Source of the DNA: Kryptolebias marmoratus | Taxonomy: Eukaryota; Chordata; Actinopteri; Cyprinodontiformes; Rivulidae | Assembly (NCBI RefSeq): GCF_001649575.2 | Contig: NC_051441.1 | Coordinates: 10,293,308 to 10,357,307 of the forward strand | Direction: 5' to 3' | Length of the DNA: 64,000 nucleotides | Part shown: positions 26,201-35,500 of the stretch, piece by piece | Position numbering within the stretch: position 1 is the first letter of the stretch | How the letters are laid out: every line of letters starts with the position of its first letter | The notes under the pieces: generated by a model | What the model was told of the DNA's origin: nothing | The model's database searches: none | The model's input: only the letters and a program-made list of their open reading frames with translations | Translations under genes and position numbers: made by a program

Positions 26201-28308
26201 ACTGATTTCTTTAATAATTAGATTCATTTAAAGGACTATTTTTGCATTAATGTAAATCAAAGATTAATCTAAAAAAGGTATTGCATATATTTCTCTATAT
26301 ATAATCATTTTTTTGAATCCAGGAGGGCCCAGGTCCAGAGGGCCACAGAGGGGCTCGTGTTGTGTGGGTGTGCGATGGCAAATACCTTCTGGTGTCTGGA
26401 TTTGACAGGTGCTACAAATTACGAACATATTTGGTGCAAAGCAACGATTAAAGCAAGCAGAAATGAACTTTGGCTGACTATTCTGGCAGTATTGAGACCT
26501 TCCTTAAAAAAAAGGCTTTCTTTTATAATTACACATAAATCAGGACCAGTTTGCTCATTTCCTGCTAATTTCTTTTGCTGGTAATCCATTCAGAAGAAAC
26601 CCTGACCACTGATCCTTTTTGTCCTTCAGTCGCAGTGAAAGGGGACTCTATCTGTACCCTTCTGACTCCGTAGCCTCTGGACCCTTAGCCAGCACTTCTG
26701 TGAACGTCTCCCCCTCCACTCTTATTCCTTTCTACGATCCTGATACCAGCGTTGCATTTCTCACTGGAAAAGTAAGAACATGAGTGAAACTCTACAGCCG
26801 ACGCTTGACAAGTTGTATTAAACAAAAGATGAATATAAACTGGGATTTTTCTGTTTTTCAGGGTGACACCAGAGTGTACATTTACGAGCTGGTTCCTGAA
26901 GAACCGTACTTTATTGAATGCAGCAGTTTCAACTCTCCAGAGCCTCATAAGGTACTTTTATCTGATGGGTTTTGATACATCTGATTACTCCAATGTGCTT
27001 CATGAATGATTAAACTGTTAATCAGATAATGACTAATTCTGCCTGCAGGGGATGGTCTTTCTGCCTAAAACAGAGTGCAACGTGCGTGATGTGGAGATCG
27101 CTGTGGGACTGATGCTCACCAAGACGACCATAGAGCCGGTGGCCTTCAGAGTGCCCCGGGTCAAAGTGAGCCACCTGCATCGCACATGACAACACTCTGC
27201 TTTTCCCCTCCTGTTGTTTGTATCTGATAAGCAAAATCTGTTTCCACTTTGGGTTTTCAGAAAGAGTTCTTCCAGGATGATGTGTACATTGACACAGTGG
27301 TGTGGTGGGAACCTGCGCTCACCGCATCAGCCTGGCTCTCCGGCTCCAACGGCCAGCACAAAAAGATGAGCCTGAAGCCCAAAGACATGACACCAGGTGC
27401 AACAGCACGGCTCTAACTCTTTATCGAGATGCTTCCTTTACAGTCTGCATGCCGGCACTGAACATGTCCCGGTACATTTGAGTGTTTCGTTCAGTGTGTG
27501 TTTTTATTTTCCTCCAGTGAGTGAGGCCCCCAAAGAAGCTCCAGTGAGGAAGTACCTGCCTTCGTCTGTTTACCTGGAAGAAAAAACTGATGAACAGAAA
27601 AAAGAGGAGGTGAGTAGAAGGTTGTTTTCTGTAGTCATTCAGAACATCCATTCAGTTCATCTTCTTTTACATATTGAGCCAAAGTTACAAAGCATGTACA
27701 CAAGTAAAATGATATCTGGTATAGGGGTGTGTTTGCCTGATATCTGAACACTAAATATGTGTCTGTGGGATTTAGCTGCTGAGTGCCATGGTGGCCAAGT
27801 TGGGGAACTTGGACGACCCGCTGCCTCAGGAGGCCTTCGAGGGTGTTGATGAAGATGAGTGGGTGAGTGAACATATGCCAGGTTTCTACACAGTTCTGAA
27901 AAGGATGGAGTTAGGTTTTAGTATTTTTATGACTGGGTAGACATTGAAAAACGGGTTTATAGAGTATGGACAACATGTTTTGTTTAGTTTTGTTTTTTCT
28001 TTTCTCTATTTTTAGAAAGATATCAATCAGAATTTCAAAAAAATGAACTTGCTCACACATCAGTTTATATTGAAAAAGACCCTTTATTAAGACCATAAAC
28101 TTATTAGGAATTCTTTCAGAAATGGTTTACCCAGTTTTTTCTTTTTTGTTTTAATTTTTTTAAGATTTAAAGCATAATAAAATGCTGACCACTGTTCAAA
28201 CATTCACTATAAACTTACAGGGAAGGGACTCAGCATATATTAAAGGTTTCTTTGTAAGTGTACTTCACTTTTCCTCACTTTGGTCTCCCTGTCTTTCAGG
28301 ATGATTAA
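23178..28308 (+). CDS. coro7: coronin-7, 3' portion: 19 coding exons, about 665 residues to the stop
   Basis: Coronin-7 is a tandem coronin with two WD40 beta-propellers that acts on F-actin at the trans-Golgi network and in post-Golgi traffic (family knowledge). The visible exons start inside the end of the first coronin unit (motif LIPLFDEDTG), pass a Ser/Pro/Thr-rich linker, then encode a full second coronin unit: DUF1899-type start (SSKFRHIQG), WD repeats (GHTEKIYSIKFHPL, VFGMAWSPDG), the LTGKGDTRVYIYE segment, and an acidic Trp tail (GVDEDEWDD). There is no C-terminal coiled coil, as expected for coronin-7 and not for short coronins. Phases agree across all 18 introns and all sites are GT-AG. 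The human protein has 925 residues, so about 280 N-terminal residues are missing and must lie upstream of the window, because no matching exon was seen in 1-23177. pam16 follows in tandem. Confidence 0.96.
23310..23596. mobile_element. MITE-like element in a coro7 intron
   Basis: Its left end is TAGTACTGTGCA and its right end TGCACAGCGCT, inverse matches over 9 of 11 bases, about 287 bases apart. TTGCACAGTACTGTA ends are common in teleost repeats. It fills most of the intron 23233-23735. Confidence 0.45.
23736..23793 (+). CDS. coro7: coro7 exon: GDTGIDCFEI segment
   Basis: A pyrimidine tract and AG precede GGAGAC; the donor is GTGAAA. It encodes GDTGIDCFEISSSEPFLSQ and ends in phase 1, which the next exon completes as Val. 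Confidence 0.9.
23872..24017 (+). CDS. coro7: coro7 exon: MSCEVMRVLQLTD region
   Basis: It encodes a segment with GVAMVPKLALDVMSCEV, then LQLTDSCIVPVSYQVPRK, matching the human MSCEVLRVLQLSDTAIVPIGYHVPRK region. The donor is GTAGAT. Confidence 0.93.
24114..24212 (+). CDS. coro7: coro7 exon: FHEDLYPDT / EEWW region
   Basis: It is in phase 0 at both ends, 33 codons. It contains EFHEDLYPDTLGSTPA and EEWWKGGNKQ, the end of the first coronin unit. Confidence 0.93.
24296..24391 (+). CDS. coro7: coro7 exon: start of the basic linker
   Basis: 32 codons in phase 0. It begins VEKVSLHPDKRPKPP, matching human VQKVSLNPACRPHP, then turns Lys/Thr/Ser-rich. This is the poorly conserved linker between the two propellers. 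Confidence 0.88.
24484..24649 (+). CDS. coro7: coro7 exon: Ser/Pro/Thr-rich linker
   Basis: It encodes a Ser-rich, probably disordered linker with a run of Ser codons (repeated AGC near 24530-24545), ending STKAIQSLLG. Human has a similar Ser-rich stretch ending SLQSLLG. The donor is GTAGAA in phase 1. Confidence 0.9.
24737..24912 (+). CDS. coro7: coro7 exon: second coronin signature (DUF1899)
   Basis: It encodes PSSKFRHIQG, then HRDTHITNIRNLNLTTPGE, then RVAVPLSISGGQIAVLE. SSKFRH begins the second coronin unit and is close to human PSSKFRHAQG. Confidence 0.96.
25030..25138 (+). CDS. coro7: coro7 exon: second propeller, first blade
   Basis: It encodes RSEPGRLPETAFPTIQN and VADFSWDPFDTHRLAV, matching human GRLPDTALPTLQN and DLAWDPFDPHRLAV. 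The donor is GTGAGT; it ends in phase 1. Confidence 0.95.
25327..25413 (+). CDS. coro7: coro7 exon: WD repeat GDDAKIRVWRVP
   Basis: It encodes AGDDAKIRVWRVPKGGL and ends ELILQ, with a split Gly codon shared with the next exon. The IRVW motif is the WD-type strand. Confidence 0.95.
25648..25790 (+). CDS. coro7: coro7 exon: WD repeat GHTEKIYSIKFHP
   Basis: It encodes GHTEKIYSIKFHPLASG, SSSYDFTVRLWNLESGE and LTGHEDQ: a full GH...W(D/N) repeat followed by the next GH. Confidence 0.96.
25988..26092 (+). CDS. coro7: coro7 exon: WD repeat VFGMAWSPDGK
   Basis: 35 codons in phase 0. It encodes VFGMAWSPDGKLLATVCKDG and VRIYDPRKS, matching human SLAWSPDGQQLATVCKDGRVRVY. Confidence 0.96.
26323..26408 (+). 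CDS. coro7: coro7 exon: EGPGPEGHRGARVVWV
   Basis: It encodes EGPGPEGHRGARVVWVCDGK and LLVSGFD, with a Ser codon split AG|T. It is nearly identical to the human segment. Confidence 0.96.
26630..26771 (+). CDS. coro7: coro7 exon: end of the second propeller (GK)
   Basis: It encodes SERGLYLYPSD, TLIPFYDPDTSVAFLTGK. It parallels the first exon in the window (LIPLFDEDTG...) and shows the duplicated coronin unit. Here the final Lys is kept. Confidence 0.95.
26862..26951 (+). CDS. coro7: coro7 exon: GDTRVYIYELVPEEPYF
   Basis: 30 codons in phase 0. It encodes GDTRVYIYELVPEEPYF and FNSPEPHK, matching human GDTRVFLYELLPESPFF. Confidence 0.95.
27049..27165 (+). CDS. coro7: coro7 exon: GMVFLPKTECNVRDVE
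   Basis: 39 codons in phase 0. It encodes MVFLPKTECNVRDVEI and EPVAFRVPRVK, the DUF1900-like segment after the propeller. Confidence 0.95.
27261..27396 (+). CDS. coro7: coro7 exon: KEFFQDDVYIDT
   Basis: It encodes KEFFQDDVYIDTVVWWEPAL and GSNGQHKKMSLKPKDMTP. It ends in phase 1 and the next exon completes a Val codon. Confidence 0.95.
27518..27609 (+). CDS. coro7: coro7 exon: YLEEKTDEQKKEE
   Basis: It encodes VSEAPKEAPVRKYLPSS and YLEEKTDEQKKEE, matching human SAQYLEEKSDQQKKEE. The donor is GTGAGT. Confidence 0.95.
27776..27862 (+). CDS. coro7: coro7 exon: AMVAKLGN and acidic FEGVDEDEW
   Basis: 29 codons in phase 0. It encodes LLSAMVAKLGNLDDPLPQ and FEGVDEDEW, the acidic Trp tail likened in the family to the acidic region of Arp2/3 activators. 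Confidence 0.95.
28300..28308 (+). CDS. coro7: coro7 last coding exon: two Asp codons and stop
   Basis: After the acceptor tctttcAG come GAT GAT TAA. Human ends EDEWD, so adding DD after EDEW is sensible. The exon is mostly 3' UTR. Confidence 0.85.
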   Translation, partial: DD

Positions 28309-28833
28309 AGAAGTCGTCTTCTGGCCTTTGGTTCAGTTATGGTGCTGACAGCAAAGAGGAGCTTAGGAATTAATTTGACGTTCCTTTGTTGAGCAAGTCT
28401 CTCAGATATCTTCTAATCTTCTGCAGCCAACTGAACACAAAATAATATTGCACATTGTGAAAAATATTAACACCAACACAATGTAACACCCTCTGGTTTT
28501 AGTCTTGTATCTGTAAGGTATTAGAAAATCAGACTTCACTTTAATTCATGTTGACTTTAACATAAAAATTTGCTTTTTTGTAGGTCAGATCTGAATGGAT
28601 CACACAATGTCACTGTATAAGAAAAAAAAAACATCATGACAATATTGAGAGTGTAAATCAAGACTATCTCAGTTATAATTCTGATAATCCGCAAATCAAA
28701 ATCAGTTTAATGTGAACAAAGTGAAAGCAATCACAGTAATAATACTTCCGTTTTTGACACAAACCCACACATAACTGGATGAGAATTTTAACGTAGCTTC
28801 TTATGTTTTCTGTGGTAATGATTTGATAATAAA
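28309..28833 (+). other. coro7: coro7 probable 3' UTR
   Basis: AT-rich sequence after the coro7 stop. The first good poly(A) signal is AATAAA at 28828-28833, followed by a GT-rich stretch near 28864-28875. A second AATAAA sits at 29881-29886. The 3' end is inferred, not shown. Confidence 0.5.
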
Positions 28834-30090
28834 CACTGAGGTATTCTGCTATAAAGGAAAGACTGTCTGTGTTTAGGTATGCTATAATCATAAGATTTCT
28901 GTGTACAAAGTTGTTAGATGTTAATGTTTACCTCTTCAGTGCTTGGATGTTGTACTGGCCAGTCATAAGAATGGGTTCACAGTTAATTATTTGAATGATT
29001 TGATCTCATGCAGCTGCATAAAACACAACTTTGTCTTCCAGTTTGGTCAGAGAAAACACACAGGGTAACTGTAACAGGTTTCAACTTCAGGTGCAAAAAC
29101 CCCTCTAATGATACAACAGGGTCGTCAGTGTTCATGTTTGACCATAAACTAGAGTTTCTAAAGTCGACATGTATTTTCTATTCTTATGCCAAATTTAAAA
29201 AGCCATTTTAACATGATTTGTAGGGTAGTGTTTTTGTCCTGTTTCGATTTTAGCCTTTTGTCATCCGTGAATATAGGTAGACGTATAACAATGTATTTTT
29301 TATCCATTAAAAGCCAAACAGCCTACATGGTGAGTCTTTAAGGGGCCTTTTTATACTTTAAGATGATTGTTCTCTATTGTCAACTTGGTAGTTTTAACTT
29401 AAATTTTTGACTCATGGAGAAATTATGACGGTTTTTAAGGGATATTACTAAATGAGCTAATTTTCATTTGTCTCTTTGACTACTAATAAGTGATTGTGGT
29501 GTGAAACAAACAGCACAGTATTAATAAGGTTCAGTGGAAGCATCAACAGCCAGTGTGTAGTCTTTACTCAGGGCTACAGCAATATCATCAGAAACCCAAG
29601 ACGGATCCAAGATAAACATGTTTACACCCTCGGATGGACTGGCTTGATCAGGCTGATTCAGTCATGCATGCTCGTGTTGAAAACGTGTGGCAGTTGCCAA
29701 ATGAGTTTATCTGATGTGTACATGTGATTCTCAGAGATACTTGTGATTGTTTGGTATTTTTGGATTGGATTAACTTGCCTTGCTCTATGTTTTAAAAAAT
29801 GTTTTTATACAGCAAATAAGACACTTTGTTTCTGTCTTTCTATAGTAAAGGTTTGTGGACTGTTTTCTAAATCATCTTGCAATAAACACCTCATGAACTC
29901 AGTTCTTATTGTCACTGTGTATTCATGGGAAATATTTATTGATGAATATGATCTGTTCTTATGTAACGAAACACTAGTGATGGAGAAATAATGAGCGAAG
30001 TCTAAACTTGAGCTGCAGTTAGACTTCCCCGCCAGCAGGTGTCAGTGTTGCAAAACATAGCGTCCAGTTGAACCGTCTTGAACGTCGGTA
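28834..30090. other. coro7-pam16 interval with no gene seen
   Basis: AT-rich, no coding match in either strand, no recognisable repeat. It contains a second AATAAA (29881-29886). In human, CORO7-PAM16 readthrough transcripts are known, so this interval could be transcribed and spliced out. Confidence 0.4.
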
Positions 30091-30095
30091 ATATT

Positions 30096-30108
30096 TGAAC
30101 TTTGACCC
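30096..30108 (-). promoter_or_regulatory. DR1-type nuclear receptor site upstream of pam16
   Basis: The plus strand reads TGAACTTTGACCC; the other strand is GGGTCAAAGTTCA, a direct repeat of two half-sites with one-base spacing, the class bound by HNF4, PPAR/RXR and COUP-TF. It lies 65 bases before the pam16 ATG, so near the start of transcription. Confidence 0.45.
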
Positions 30109-30172
30109 CTCAGCAACCTTCAGCGCTACATATGCGAAGACAGACGACAGACAGGCTAAATAATATTTTAAG

Positions 30173-30175
30173 ATG
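30173..30175 (+). CDS. pam16: pam16 exon 1 coding part: start codon only
   Basis: The sequence is aagATG|GTAAGT: the initiator codon is the last three bases of exon 1 and abuts the donor. The next exon begins exactly with GCG AAA TAT (AKY), the known residue 2 onward. Confidence 0.85.
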
Positions 30176-32240
30176 GTAAGTAAACATCGTTTAGTCGCGT
30201 TGTATTCTCTGTTGACTTTGACAACATTTTTAAAAGGTGTGTCGCTGTTTTTGACAGCAGCGTTTTTTAAGGGGACTTTACCTTCTTCGTCCACAGAATA
30301 TCTAATGTTTTAGATGTTAGCTTGGCGTCTAACAAAAATATTGTTGTACCGTCGCACAGTTTATGACGTTTTTGTTACATCAGTGTTTATCATTAGTCAC
30401 CTGTCACCTATCATGTCATGTTTAGACCATTAATCTCCGCTGACCCTGATGCTTTCTAAATATCTGGTCTTTATTTTTCTTTCCAGGCGAAATATCTGGC
30501 ACAGATCATAGTTATGGGAGCACAGGTGGTGGGACGAGCTTTTGCCCGCGCATTACAGCAAGAATTTGCAGGTAAGACCCTGAAACAAGCTCAACTGTTT
30601 GTCTTAATAGACAGCCACTGTCTTTTGGTGCCATCCTGTTACATTTCTATAATATTTCCCTTTTCTGCTTCATAAATATTAAATTGGAACTGCTGCCTAA
30701 TTTGTTTCACAACAGGCTCTGATACAAATTATGTCATAATATTTAATTATGTGTGTGTTCATTATAGCTGTGTGTATTATTTTTCTGCTTCACAGCCAGT
30801 CAAGCGGCTGCGCGGGCGCGGGGTCGGACAGGTCAGCAGTCAGCTGCAGCCTCCAGCATCTCTGGGATGAGCCTGCAGGAGGCTCAGCAAATCCTCAACA
30901 TCTCCACGCTCAGTCCTGAAGACATTCAGAAGGTAGAAACTCTCGTGTCTTCCTTACAGAAGTGTATCTTTTTGTAGAGGTCACCTTGAATCGCTGTATC
31001 ATCTAATAAAACAAAAAAGGATTTAGATTTTAGTAATGAAACTCTCAATTCAACTCCGTTTTTAGTGTCACTAATTGGATTAGTTTTATATAGGAGCATC
31101 ATAACCTGTGTAGCTGAATAACATGTATAAATATACCAATCTGTAAATTCCTTAGTAGAAATAGAAAGGGTGCATTCTTTTTCTTCCCTTTATGGCTGTA
31201 TGTGCATTTATTTGAGATTTATTTTGCCAAAAAGGACAGAAATCCTGACGAAAATTTTTTTTTTTTTTCATCAAACGGCTTCAGCTATTTAAAAACACGC
31301 ATGGCAACAGATCCGAACCAAAATGAAAAACATGTATTTTGTTTTTTACTTATTACAAAGTGACTGCATGTATTCTCTTGCTACATCATTACAGAAGGAA
31401 CAGTTTCTTTGTTTAAAGTTTTGATGAAGCTCAAATGCAGACTAATGAACACTAACATTAAAATGTTTATCTTCTGCAGAATTACGATCACCTTTTTAAA
31501 GTCAATGACAAATCAGTGGGCGGCTCATTTTATCTACAATCAAAGGTATGTATTTTGTATCTTCAGCTGCAAGATGCTTAAGTGTTATGTGCAGTGTTTA
31601 CATAAACTTTAAAATTATTTTTAACTACGACGTAGACTGGATGTTTAATGCACAGATAACAGAACATTATCCACAAAGCTGTAAAACAATTTCAAACCCC
31701 TAATTATGAACAGATAAAAGAATTCCTCAGTTTTCATTTGTTTGTATTATCTAGCTTGCTGGAAATGCCAAGTTTTCCTCTTGTTAAATGGCACAGTATT
31801 TTTAGTCACCATTTTGATTCTGAGAATGAGTGAATAACTCTGAAAGTTACACTGAAACCATGCTGTGTAGCTCCTGGAAATAGTGTTGCATTTTTAAAGG
31901 AAGTAACACAACTGTGTAGAGATGTGCTAAATGTATTTATAACCTACTTGAACATAAATGCACAGACAGTAGAAATACAAAAATACATGCATTACATGCA
32001 AGATTCTGTATTTGGTATCAATTTATGTTTAATGACATTCAGCATATATTAATTACTTGGAGTAATGATTCTTTATTTTGTAATTTACAGGATTTTGTTT
32101 TCCACTTTCCTGTTCTCACAGTTATTTCTGTTCCTGTTTTTGTTCAGGTGGTCCGAGCTAAAGAGCGTCTTGAAGAGGAACTAAATATTCAGACAGAAGA
32201 AGAGAAGCAGCAGTCGCAGCAGAATACAGAAACCAAATGA
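30173..32240 (+). CDS. pam16: PAM16 / Magmas, mitochondrial import motor subunit (complete, 5 exons)
   Basis: Pam16 is the J-like partner of Pam14/DNAJC19 on the matrix side of the TIM23 translocase and restrains Hsp70 stimulation during protein import (family knowledge). The predicted protein has 127 residues (human 125). It starts [20 protein letters not shown], matching human [20 protein letters not shown], with a hydrophobic N-terminus, followed by an Ala/Arg-rich stretch, then [12 protein letters not shown] and [21 protein letters not shown]. The J-like domain spans about residues 54-117 and has DKS where true J proteins have HPD, which is normal for Pam16. Coding exons are 30173-30175, 30487-30571, 30796-30932, 31480-31545 and 32148-32240, all GT-AG with matching phases. 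The C-terminal tail is Gln/Glu-rich and variable. coro7 is upstream in tandem; glis2 converges from the right. Confidence 0.97.
30487..30571 (+). CDS. pam16: pam16 exon 2: [11 protein letters not shown]...
   Basis: The acceptor is ttccAG and the donor GTAAGA. It encodes the membrane-associating hydrophobic N-terminus and ARALQQEFA; it ends in phase 1. Confidence 0.96.
30796..30932 (+). CDS. pam16: pam16 exon 3: Ala/Arg-rich linker and [10 protein letters not shown]
   Basis: It encodes [20 protein letters not shown], then [19 protein letters not shown]. The linker is GC-rich. The donor is GTAGAA. Confidence 0.96.
31480..31545 (+). CDS. pam16: pam16 exon 4: J-like core with DKS
   Basis: 22 codons encoding [20 protein letters not shown] plus SK. 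It holds the degenerate HPD position (DKS). Confidence 0.97.
32148..32240 (+). CDS. pam16: pam16 exon 5: [12 protein letters not shown] and stop
   Basis: It encodes [15 protein letters not shown] and a Glu/Gln-rich tail ending ETK, then TGA. Human continues [15 protein letters not shown]. Confidence 0.96.
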   Translation: MVRAKERLEEELNIQTEEEKQQSQQNTETK

Positions 32241-32290
32241 AATATACCTCTCCTTCGAACCCCTCCCCCATCCTCTGTAAATTCTAACTT

Positions 32291-32296
32291 AATAAA
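32291..32296 (+). terminator. pam16: pam16 poly(A) signal AATAAA
   Basis: AATAAA lies 51 bases after the pam16 stop, giving a very short 3' UTR. It is the first canonical signal after the stop. Confidence 0.7.
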
Positions 32297-32558
32297 GCCA
32301 TCTCCTTTTTAGCCTTGAATCTGTGAAATGAATCTGCTCTATTTTATTCACATATTGTTTTTTTACATATAGTTATGCATGGTTTGTAACTGAAATACTG
32401 GAAATTGAGTAAATGTTCCTGAAAGTAAATCAAAATCAAAGCAATACGATTGTTTTTCTTCAAAAGAAGTGTTCATCTACAAGAGAATAGTTTTCTGTAA
32501 TATTTGTTTTCTTTTATATTCTCGAAACAATAATGAAAGCAGACTTATCAAATTCAAC

Positions 32559-32564
32559 TTTATT
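32559..32564 (-). terminator. candidate distal poly(A) signal for glis2 (minus strand)
   Basis: TTTATT on the plus strand is AATAAA on the minus strand, in the context AATAAAGTTGAATTTG. It would end a long glis2 3' UTR about 260 bases from the pam16 signal. Nearer candidates exist, so the choice is inference. Confidence 0.25.
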
Positions 32565-32569
32565 AAACA

Positions 32570-35500
32570 TTTGTTGTTTTCATTGACATTTTTATCAATA
32601 TCGTAATAAAATTCCTCTAAAACAGGAGAACACCGCTATGTTGTACCAATTGGAGACTTTCACAACTAAAATTCTGCATGTTCAACCACAGAACATGATG
32701 CCAGGAAAAATATATTTTTATATAATCATTTTTTATAGTGTTCTATATTTACCTATAATAAAAAGGCACTTGGAAAAAAATGAAAATACTGACATAATAT
32801 CTCACAAATGTGCAAAAACATAACTTGAACAAGCCTTGCATGGCCTTAGTCTTATCATTAACCCTTTGTGCAACACTGTGGCACTTCCACCAAAGGTAGC
32901 CTCTTTAGATGACGCTAATAAGGTTAGGTAATCTTTATTTCCTGGATCTCAGCTCTGCTTTTATTTTTATTTTTTTATTAAGCTTGTGTTAGGGTTGCTT
33001 TAACAGCTCCAGGAACATGTACCACTTCTATAGCGTGAAATGAGCAGAAAAGATATTTGTATTCAAACATTTTAGATCGTTCATGTTTCCCAAAAAAACT
33101 GGTAAAAAAGACAGAAAAAAACTATAAAATCCCCACATCGATACGGTCTACAAGGGGAGGAAAAGTGCAGTTTATTACAGGCTGAGCTCAAAGGGTTAAT
33201 GGATGATAGAGCTTATTTAATATTGAACTCTTGTGGACCCTGTCAGGATCCGTGTCATGTTCAGGTTTCTGCTGTCACACTTTGAGTCTCTGTCCCTGGC
33301 TTCGACCAGCAGAGGAGAGACAGACACATCGAGGAGGAAGAGGAGAGCTGCCACATCTGTGGGTTTCACTGTTGCCATGGAGACCGTGTCCGGCTTACCT
33401 AACGCCTGCTACTGATGACATCACATGCCAGGCCTGTTCATTCACAGATAAATTATTCTTTTCAGTACCCAACCTGAAGCCAGAGACGGACCAGAAGGGT
33501 CTTACATGTTCTGTTTATCTCCTCAGCCTGACGTAACAACCTTAAAGGATTACATTTGCTTGAGTTTACTGGGATCGCAGTTCCTTGTTTTGTTTTTGCA
33601 GAAAGTTTTGTTGTCAGGCAGAGGGAGAATTGGGCGTTGAGTTTAATCTAAAGAGGGGGAAAAAACAGAGGGCAGGAAGAGTTCAGTGACCTAGTTTTCT
33701 GCATGCTGGTATGTCTGTGAGCGGCTGCCACACTGGGTACAGCACAGTTGGCGGCTTCAGAGCTGAGAGGACCATTTGCTGGGTAGGTGGCCAGATGGAG
33801 AGCGGCAGCACAGGATGGTTATCCTTTGCTTTTTCTTTTACTCTGCTGGCTCCCAGCCTCCGCCCTCATCTATCTCTGTCCCCTGTCCATTCACTTATTC
33901 AATCAGCCTTTCTCTTTGCTCTCACACGCCTCTGTTCTGACAGTCATTTCACAGTTGGATGCCGAGGCTAGCCCTTTTAAGATTAAAAGTCAAGATAATA
34001 CACCAATGGTAAAACATATCATTTAGAACAAATCTAAATAACTATCCATGAAGATTATGGTTGCAATTTAATAATCTAATGTGATTGTCAGGATTTTCAC
34101 ATAAATCATATTTACCTCTCAGAACAGTGGTTCCAACTTCTAAAAATATCCAAAGAAAGTGTTTATTTATGGCCTCCAACCACATTGTATGATCATGTTG
34201 TGAACAGAGCAATTGAAGTATAATTTCTTCTATCTGAATGGTCCCATTTTGCATCTCTGTAGAGTAATCAGAACAGCAATGCTGCAAAGTTTTATTCAGG
34301 GACAATTTTTCACTTAAAGTGCAGTTGTGTGTTGGAGCAAATTAAGTTGTATTTGTTGAGCATGTAGCATACATGTAGCACAGCTAAAATACAGCTGATG
34401 TAAAATCAACTGTATTTTACTCAGTTTGAGTTTTTGGCTTATTTCTTTCCATTATGTAATGTTTTTGCCACAAAAGTGGAATTAAATTATTTTGTTGTGC
34501 TATTTGTTCCTTTCAAACACATAAGCACAAACTATTTATAGTAAGAACACAAATATTAGCTGTGTGTCATCGGGACAAATAAAATCTTTAGCGTATGTGA
34601 TGGCACATTTTTGGGTGTTCATGAGATGTATCAAACAAATCAGAAATATGAGGAGTGCATATGTAAGGAAAAAATGCAGAAAACCTTTTTTAAGAAAGTT
34701 TAAGTTGCTCAACAACTAAGGTGAAAATTGTAAATTGTAAAAGTTTAAAAAAAGTCTTTCCTTCCTTTCTGTAAACCTGACCAAAATAAAACTTTAAGAC
34801 GTGCTGTTTGGAGGTTGATCTTACACAAAGTAGACCAGAAACTTTCACTAAAATGTTGAAATTTAAGTAATGGCACTTTGTTATATCTAATGACCCATCT
34901 GGTGTCCAAATGTCAGGTTGCTTTAGAAAAAGCTCAGATCTTTCCTGCTCTCCATTCAACCCCGTTAAAGACCCAAACTCGACAGCAGAAAGCTGATTGC
35001 AGAGCAGTCATTGCAGAAACAAGAAGCAACATCAACATCACAAGAAAATGTCTCGTCTGAACAACAGCGGGGAAAAAAAGATGACAAAAAATACAAAACA
35101 ACTATAGGTGGATTAATCACCCATAAGAGAGGGCAATGGAAAAATAAGATGAGCGAAATAATCAAATGGGAACAGGAGAGATAGAGGAGTGTCATCAGTC
35201 TCATGAGGGAATGTCGTTTGTTTTCAGAAACTCCGCTCCTGCTCCTCATCCTCTCCAACATGGCAGTGTCACATACAGGAGCAATACAAGTCTTAAAAGA
35301 CCCCACAACAGCAACACATTTTGCAGAAAAATGAAATACAAGCAAACCATTTTTTAAATAACTGATTCTAAAGCAACATTTTATAAAATGTATAGTAAGT
35401 GCATGTTGACTGCTTAATCGAACCATAAGAAGAAGTTTCCCAGAAGACTTTCTTTTTTTTTTTTGTCTTTTTTGCCCCTTTGGACAGGATAAAATGAGGC

